Assembly: GCA_003550325.1 (NCBI GenBank)
Contig: QKWP01000867.1
Span: 41,391-105,390, forward strand
Length of the DNA: 64,000 nucleotides
Source: Gigaspora rosea
Lineage: Eukaryota; Glomeromycota; Glomeromycetes; Diversisporales; Gigasporaceae
Reading direction: 5' to 3'
Shown: one piece after another, positions 60,407-64,000 of the stretch
How the letters are laid out: each line of letters begins with the position of its first letter
How positions within the stretch are numbered: position 1 is the stretch's first letter
The notes under the pieces: generated by a model
What the model was told of the DNA's origin: nothing
Seen by the model: the letters and a program-made list of their open reading frames with translations, nothing else
The model's database searches: none
Program-made: the position numbers and the translations under genes

Positions 60407-61407
60407 GGGTGTGGCGACTTAGGGAAGTTGTTAAGTTGTCACCCCCAAGCGACAGGTCTAGAGTTCAAATCCCACTGGAGACGGTTTAGAAAAATAGGCC
60501 TATGTACCGGTAACATTTATTCGACGATTGGTTGGGTACATTACCTGTAGTCCTTGGTTACCATTTCAAATAGGAGCTTTCAGGCGAAGTTGTGTTTCGT
60601 GATACAGACAAATCCAAGGAACTGGAATATTTGAAAGCCGTTTGGCAAGACCTGAGTAAGGAGGTAGTGAAGATCTTTGACTATACTGCGGATCCGGAAT
60701 TTGAGACCGAAGAACTGGACGAACACCTCGGGGCAAGTGGGCACTAACCTGGCCGCCAGAGACGTACCGGAGGAAAAGGTCCTATGCTGTAGAATTAGAA
60801 ACCAAGGGAAGTTAACCAAAAAAGGCACCTAAAGCCAAGGTACAACAACCCATCTGGGCTAACTGGTTTGGTAGTTTGGGAGGGATTGGTTATAGGACTG
60901 GTGATGTAGGTATTGGGATCGGAATGAACCTTGCAAGGGCAAGGATACCGTGCAGTTCAATGGTTAGCCCTGACTGCTAGTGGTAGCCTCGGCCATTGCG
61001 AAGGTATTCAATGCCTAATCTAGAAATGTGTGGAACATAGAAAGATTAGAGGGGTATGTACTACACCCTCTCTAGGGCAATTCGGTAGTATGAGAACCTA
61101 CTGAATTATCTATAGAATTAGGGTACAAGTAGTATAGCAGATGTCAACCTGGGTGGTCTTCAATTGAAGCAGCACGAGGTTATGTATTGGCGTGATTGTG
61201 GGGGGTGATACAGGATGGGGGACACCAGAATTTAAACGGGTAACCTCCTAGTTAGATTAAAGGTACGGCATATAGTGTAGAACCTTCGGGCGGACTACTT
61301 AAATTAGGCTACAAAAGTTGCATGTATGGCTACATGTACTCTCGTTAACCAAAAATGTATTTCCAAAAACCTAATAAAAATCCGCCTTCATGCGACATTG
61401 CGAAGGT

Positions 61408-61419
<12 letters not shown>
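60407..61419 (+). mobile_element. tRNA-headed poly-A retroelement, copy 1
   Basis: The head (60407-60485) resembles a tRNA gene: an A-box-like TGGCGACTTAGGG and a B-box-like GAGTTCAAATCCC. A body of about 900 bp follows, with shared blocks (gttgggtaca, cctgtagt, ggagctttc; near the end ggcggactacttaaattag and aacctaataaa), then an A run (61408-61419) and (TA)n. No long open frame. This is SINE-like design but several times longer than usual SINEs. The target duplication is unclear for this copy. See copy 2 at 62043-63715. Confidence 0.75.
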
Positions 61420-61430
<11 letters not shown>

Positions 61431-61438
<8 letters not shown>

Positions 61439-61825
61439 ATTTAACTATTTAATCTCAAATTATAAAATTTTAAACAACAAGCACTCTCAATTCAAAATAT
61501 AAATTTACTTAATAAATATTTCTTTTTTTCTTTTAAATTTTTTTTTACTAATTTTTATTATGAGTATTGCTAACTTGCCCCCTGGTGATGTAACCACCCT
61601 ATAATTTACCAATCAGGTCGCAGGATCTTGTGTAACAAAATAAAGAAAATTTTAAGAAAATTTAAAAAAATCAAAAAATTATCAATATCGCAAAATTTTA
61701 TTACAAAAACTAGCTTTGGGCTATTAAATAAAAGTTTTTGGCATCTAATTTTGCATATAAATAATTAATCCATCCTCTAACTTAATATACCTATACACTT
61801 ACCCTAACCCTAATCTTTAAAGAAN
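61431..61825. other. AT-rich spacer, N at 61825
   Basis: Between copy 1 and resumption of the satellite. No gene. Contains ttaccctaaccctaatc next to the single N at 61825, so a join between assembled pieces is possible. Confidence 0.4.
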
Positions 61826-62042
61826 TAAATTTTTATTAATTAATCGTTAAAATTCTTAATGATCTATTTTAAATTGTTAATAATCTAAAATAGATCGTTA
61901 AGATTCTTAACGATCTAAAATAGATCGTTAAGAATCTTAACAATTAATTAATAAAAATTTACTTAAAATTTTATATAAAAAATTAAAAAAAAAACATTAA
62001 ATTTAATTAAATTATAGTTAACTATAATTTAATTAAATTTGA
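61826..62042. repeat. Palindromic satellite, partial unit
   Basis: Same gatcgttaagaatcttaac units and A/T arms as 58470-60406. The unit is cut by the retroelement at 62043 and resumes at 63716. Confidence 0.85.
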
Positions 62043-62332
62043 GGGTGTGGCGACTTAGAGAAGTTGCCAGGTTGTCACCACCCCAAGTGATAGGTCAAAA
62101 GTTCGAATCCCACTGGCGATGGTTTGAAAAATGGGTCTGTGTTACGGTGACTGTGGCTCAAGATCAGTTGGGTAAAAATACCTGTAATCTTCATTACACT
62201 ATCTTGAATGGAAGCTTCCGAGCGAATTGTGTACTGTTACACCGATAAATCCAGAAAACCAGAAAAACAGAAACCCCTTGGCAAATCCCGAGTAAGGAGA
62301 TAGACGGACAGCTACGACGGTGCTACCGGAAG

Positions 62333-63219
62333 TAGGGTTGGGGGCACGGGGCTTGGAGGCATGCCCTATGGGGCATGCCCCTGAGGCATGCCTAGGGGCA
62401 TGCCCTTTGACCAAAAGGCATGCCCCTATCATGTGATTTACTACTGACATATGATTGGCTAATTTACGCTTATTCAATCATATGACTATATAATAAAATT
62501 ACATATTTTGAAAACTTTGCTCAAATTGTCTACTTAACTTTTACTCAAATTACTTACTAAAGCTTTGCTCAAATTGCTTATTAAACCTTCTTTTAAATTA
62601 TTCTTCATGATCAAAATTGTATAGTACCTTATATAAAACATAAAGCGAGTTTTATGAATGATAATGAGTAAAGGAGTAAAGGATTCAACAAATATAATAA
62701 AAATTATAAGTTGAAAATGAATGCAATATTTATATATATATGGCATGTACAGTTTATAGATGCTAGTGAAATGTGGTGAAACGTGGTGAAATAATTTCAC
62801 CACTATTGGTGAAATTGGTGGTGAATTGGTGAAATTGGTGAAATTAATTTTACCAGCATCTATAGTTCAGCCTAGTTGATCAAATAGTCATCAAATCATA
62901 TGCAGGAATTATATCTGTAAATTGCAATGTACCGAGAAAATTTAGATCAAGTATAGTCTTGAGGTAAATTACCAAATTACGATGGAGTTGAAATTAAGTT
63001 GGAGATCATCAAAAAAATGATAAAAGTATCAGAACAATTTGGAATAGTAGACAATTAACAGACACAAAATATGAGCACGTTCATCAGAGATTTTCAGGTA
63101 GTTGGTAAAATTTACTTTGATCGTTTGTAATCATTTTGTTATATATATAGAGGGCATGCCCCTTTCAAAGGCATGCCCCTTCAGGCATGCCCTAAAAATT
63201 TCCCGTGCCCCCAATCCTA
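62333..63219. mobile_element. 887-bp hAT-like element nested in copy 2
   Basis: ACCGGAAG is duplicated exactly at 62325-62332 and 63220-63227. The ends are TAGGGTTGGGGGCACGGG and, on the complement, TAGGATTGGGGGCACGGG (17 of 18). Subterminal regions carry about five (left) and three (right) copies of GGCATGCC, itself a palindrome, likely transposase-binding sites. The interior is AT-rich, lacks a transposase and contains a further hairpin element at 62755-62864. Confidence 0.9.
62755..62864. mobile_element. 110-bp hairpin element nested in hAT-like element
   Basis: TATAGATGCTAGTGAAAT faces the complement of the right end, TATAGATGCTGGTAAAAT. Between them ttggtgaaa units repeat and pair with tttcaccac. 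No certain target duplication. It is the innermost layer of the nest. Confidence 0.6.
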
Positions 63220-63715
63220 ACCGGAAGAGGTGGGTGCCGGGCCAGACGACAAACCTTACGAGGGTTGTAGTAGCCGATATCAGTGATTCATGGAAATCTG
63301 GACTGCGAGTATATGGGTAAAGCCGTAGCGTCGATTGCTGAAAGAAACTGTACGATTAATTGTGTGGGACATGTATCGTTCTGGTAAATTCTATATCAAC
63401 CAGTTTGTTTGGCATAGTGCAGCAGGTTGTACCTGAGAATTCATCCAAAAAGAGGTGTCATGCCGGGTAATGTCAGAGGTTAAGTATTAGGGGATTGATG
63501 GGCTTAGCGAATAATCAGAGGATTTAAATTAGGAAATTGCCATAGTTGGGTTGCAGATATGGCAGCTAGTGTGGAACCTTAGGACGGACTACTTAAATTA
63601 GACACCAAAAGTGTACGTGTGCTAGTTGTATTCTTATTACTGCTATAAAGTACATCATATCTTAAGAATCCTAATAAACACTTGTCGGCGAGACTGCCTA
63701 AGTTTAAAAAAAAAA

Positions 63716-64000
63716 AATTAAATTTGATGTTTTTTTTAATTTTTTTATATAAAATTTTAAGTAAATTTTTATTAATTAATCATTAAGATTTTTAATGATC
63801 ACATTTCTGTGCACTAATATGCACAATCATAAGATTCTTAACGATCATAATTTTCATGCATTAAAATTATGATCGTTAAGAATCTTAACGATTGTGCACA
63901 ATCGTAATTTAATTAAATTTAATGTTTTTTTTAATTATTTTATATAAAATTTTATATAAATTTTTATTAATTAATCGTTAAGATTCTTAATGATCTATTT
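63716..64000. repeat. Palindromic satellite, continues past window
   Basis: The satellite resumes after the 12-bp duplication with the variant unit also seen at 59504 and 58480 (cacatttctgtgcactaatatg, then gcacaatcgtaattt). Runs to the window end without interruption. Confidence 0.85.

Larger units (their letters stand above)
62043..63715 (+). mobile_element. tRNA-headed poly-A retroelement, copy 2
   Basis: The head is GGGTGTGGCGACTTAGAG with a canonical B box, GTTCGAATCCC. It ends in an A run at about 63705-63715. The 12-mer AATTAAATTTGA is duplicated at 62031-62042 and 63716-63727. Removing the insert restores the local satellite (…aattaaatttga-tgttttttttaatt). A-tail plus variable-length duplication indicates LINE-type target-primed reverse transcription. 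Without the nested hAT-like element the copy is about 780 bp. Shared blocks with copy 1: gttgggta, cctgtaatc, agcttcc, gtggaaccttaggacggactacttaaattag in parts, and ctaataaa. Probably RNA polymerase III-transcribed and non-autonomous. Confidence 0.85.

Noticed and set aside
60407-60485. A true tRNA gene
   Set aside because: A- and B-box-like words are present, but the acceptor and anticodon stems do not close cleanly and the unit continues into a long body with an A tail, in two copies. Better read as a tRNA-derived retroelement head.
62039-62477. Open frames on both strands near 62.0-62.5 kb
   Set aside because: They cross the junction between the retroelement and the nested hAT-like element, so they cannot be one ancestral gene.

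Overview
The window looks like repeat-rich nuclear DNA from an AT-rich filamentous fungus. It is very AT-rich, genes are cut by many short GT-AG introns of about 60-180 nt, and there are no operons, ribosome binding sites or tRNA/rRNA genes. Gene content (a SPRY-TPR-kinase fusion, a microsomal P450, a MULE-type transposase with a coiled-coil tail, a full ABCB transporter) fits an arbuscular mycorrhizal fungus (Glomeromycotina, Rhizophagus-like). The lineage is an inference from remembered family character, not from a search.

Only four protein loci are supported, all on the + strand: (1) 9318-13053, a decayed MULE-type transposase; (2) 15376-17182, a cytochrome P450 with one frameshift and one stop; (3) 22987-30800, a SPRY-TPR-protein kinase gene whose two halves are separated by an apparent 5.2 kb intron filled with a roughly 105-bp tandem repeat; (4) 39396-43898, an intact full-length ABCB-type transporter. 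Everything else is intergenic and mostly made of transposon debris.

The repeats are well enough preserved that many insertion boundaries can be read directly. Two long-TIR MITEs (961-1582, 7169-7751) and two foldback-like elements with tandem repeats inside their arms (20036-21482, 55169-56111) have 9-bp target duplications, as expected for MULE-type transposition. Several small elements have 8-bp duplications and TAGNG/CAGNG ends (hAT-like): 4079-4593, 44976-45176, 46729-47470, 54372-54662, 62333-63219. One has TTAA (59694-60282) and one has TA (3406-3530). Insertions are often nested. The clearest case is palindromic satellite, then tRNA-headed poly-A retroelement, then hAT-like element, then a small hairpin element at 62031-63727.

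Layout: 1-9317 repeats, one scaffold gap (2054-2260) and a 217-bp perfect palindrome; 9318-17182 two decayed genes; 17183-22986 repeats including a foldback element carrying a pogo-type DDE fragment; 22987-30800 SPRY-kinase gene; 30801-39395 AT-rich intergenic DNA; 39396-43898 ABC transporter; 43899-64000 gene-free repeats ending in a palindromic satellite that runs off the window. The genes show no sign of acting together. I found no new multi-gene system. The strongest leads are the repeat-filled intron, the roughly 0.8-1 kb tRNA-headed retroelement family, the foldback elements and the phosphosite-repeat linker of the ABC transporter.
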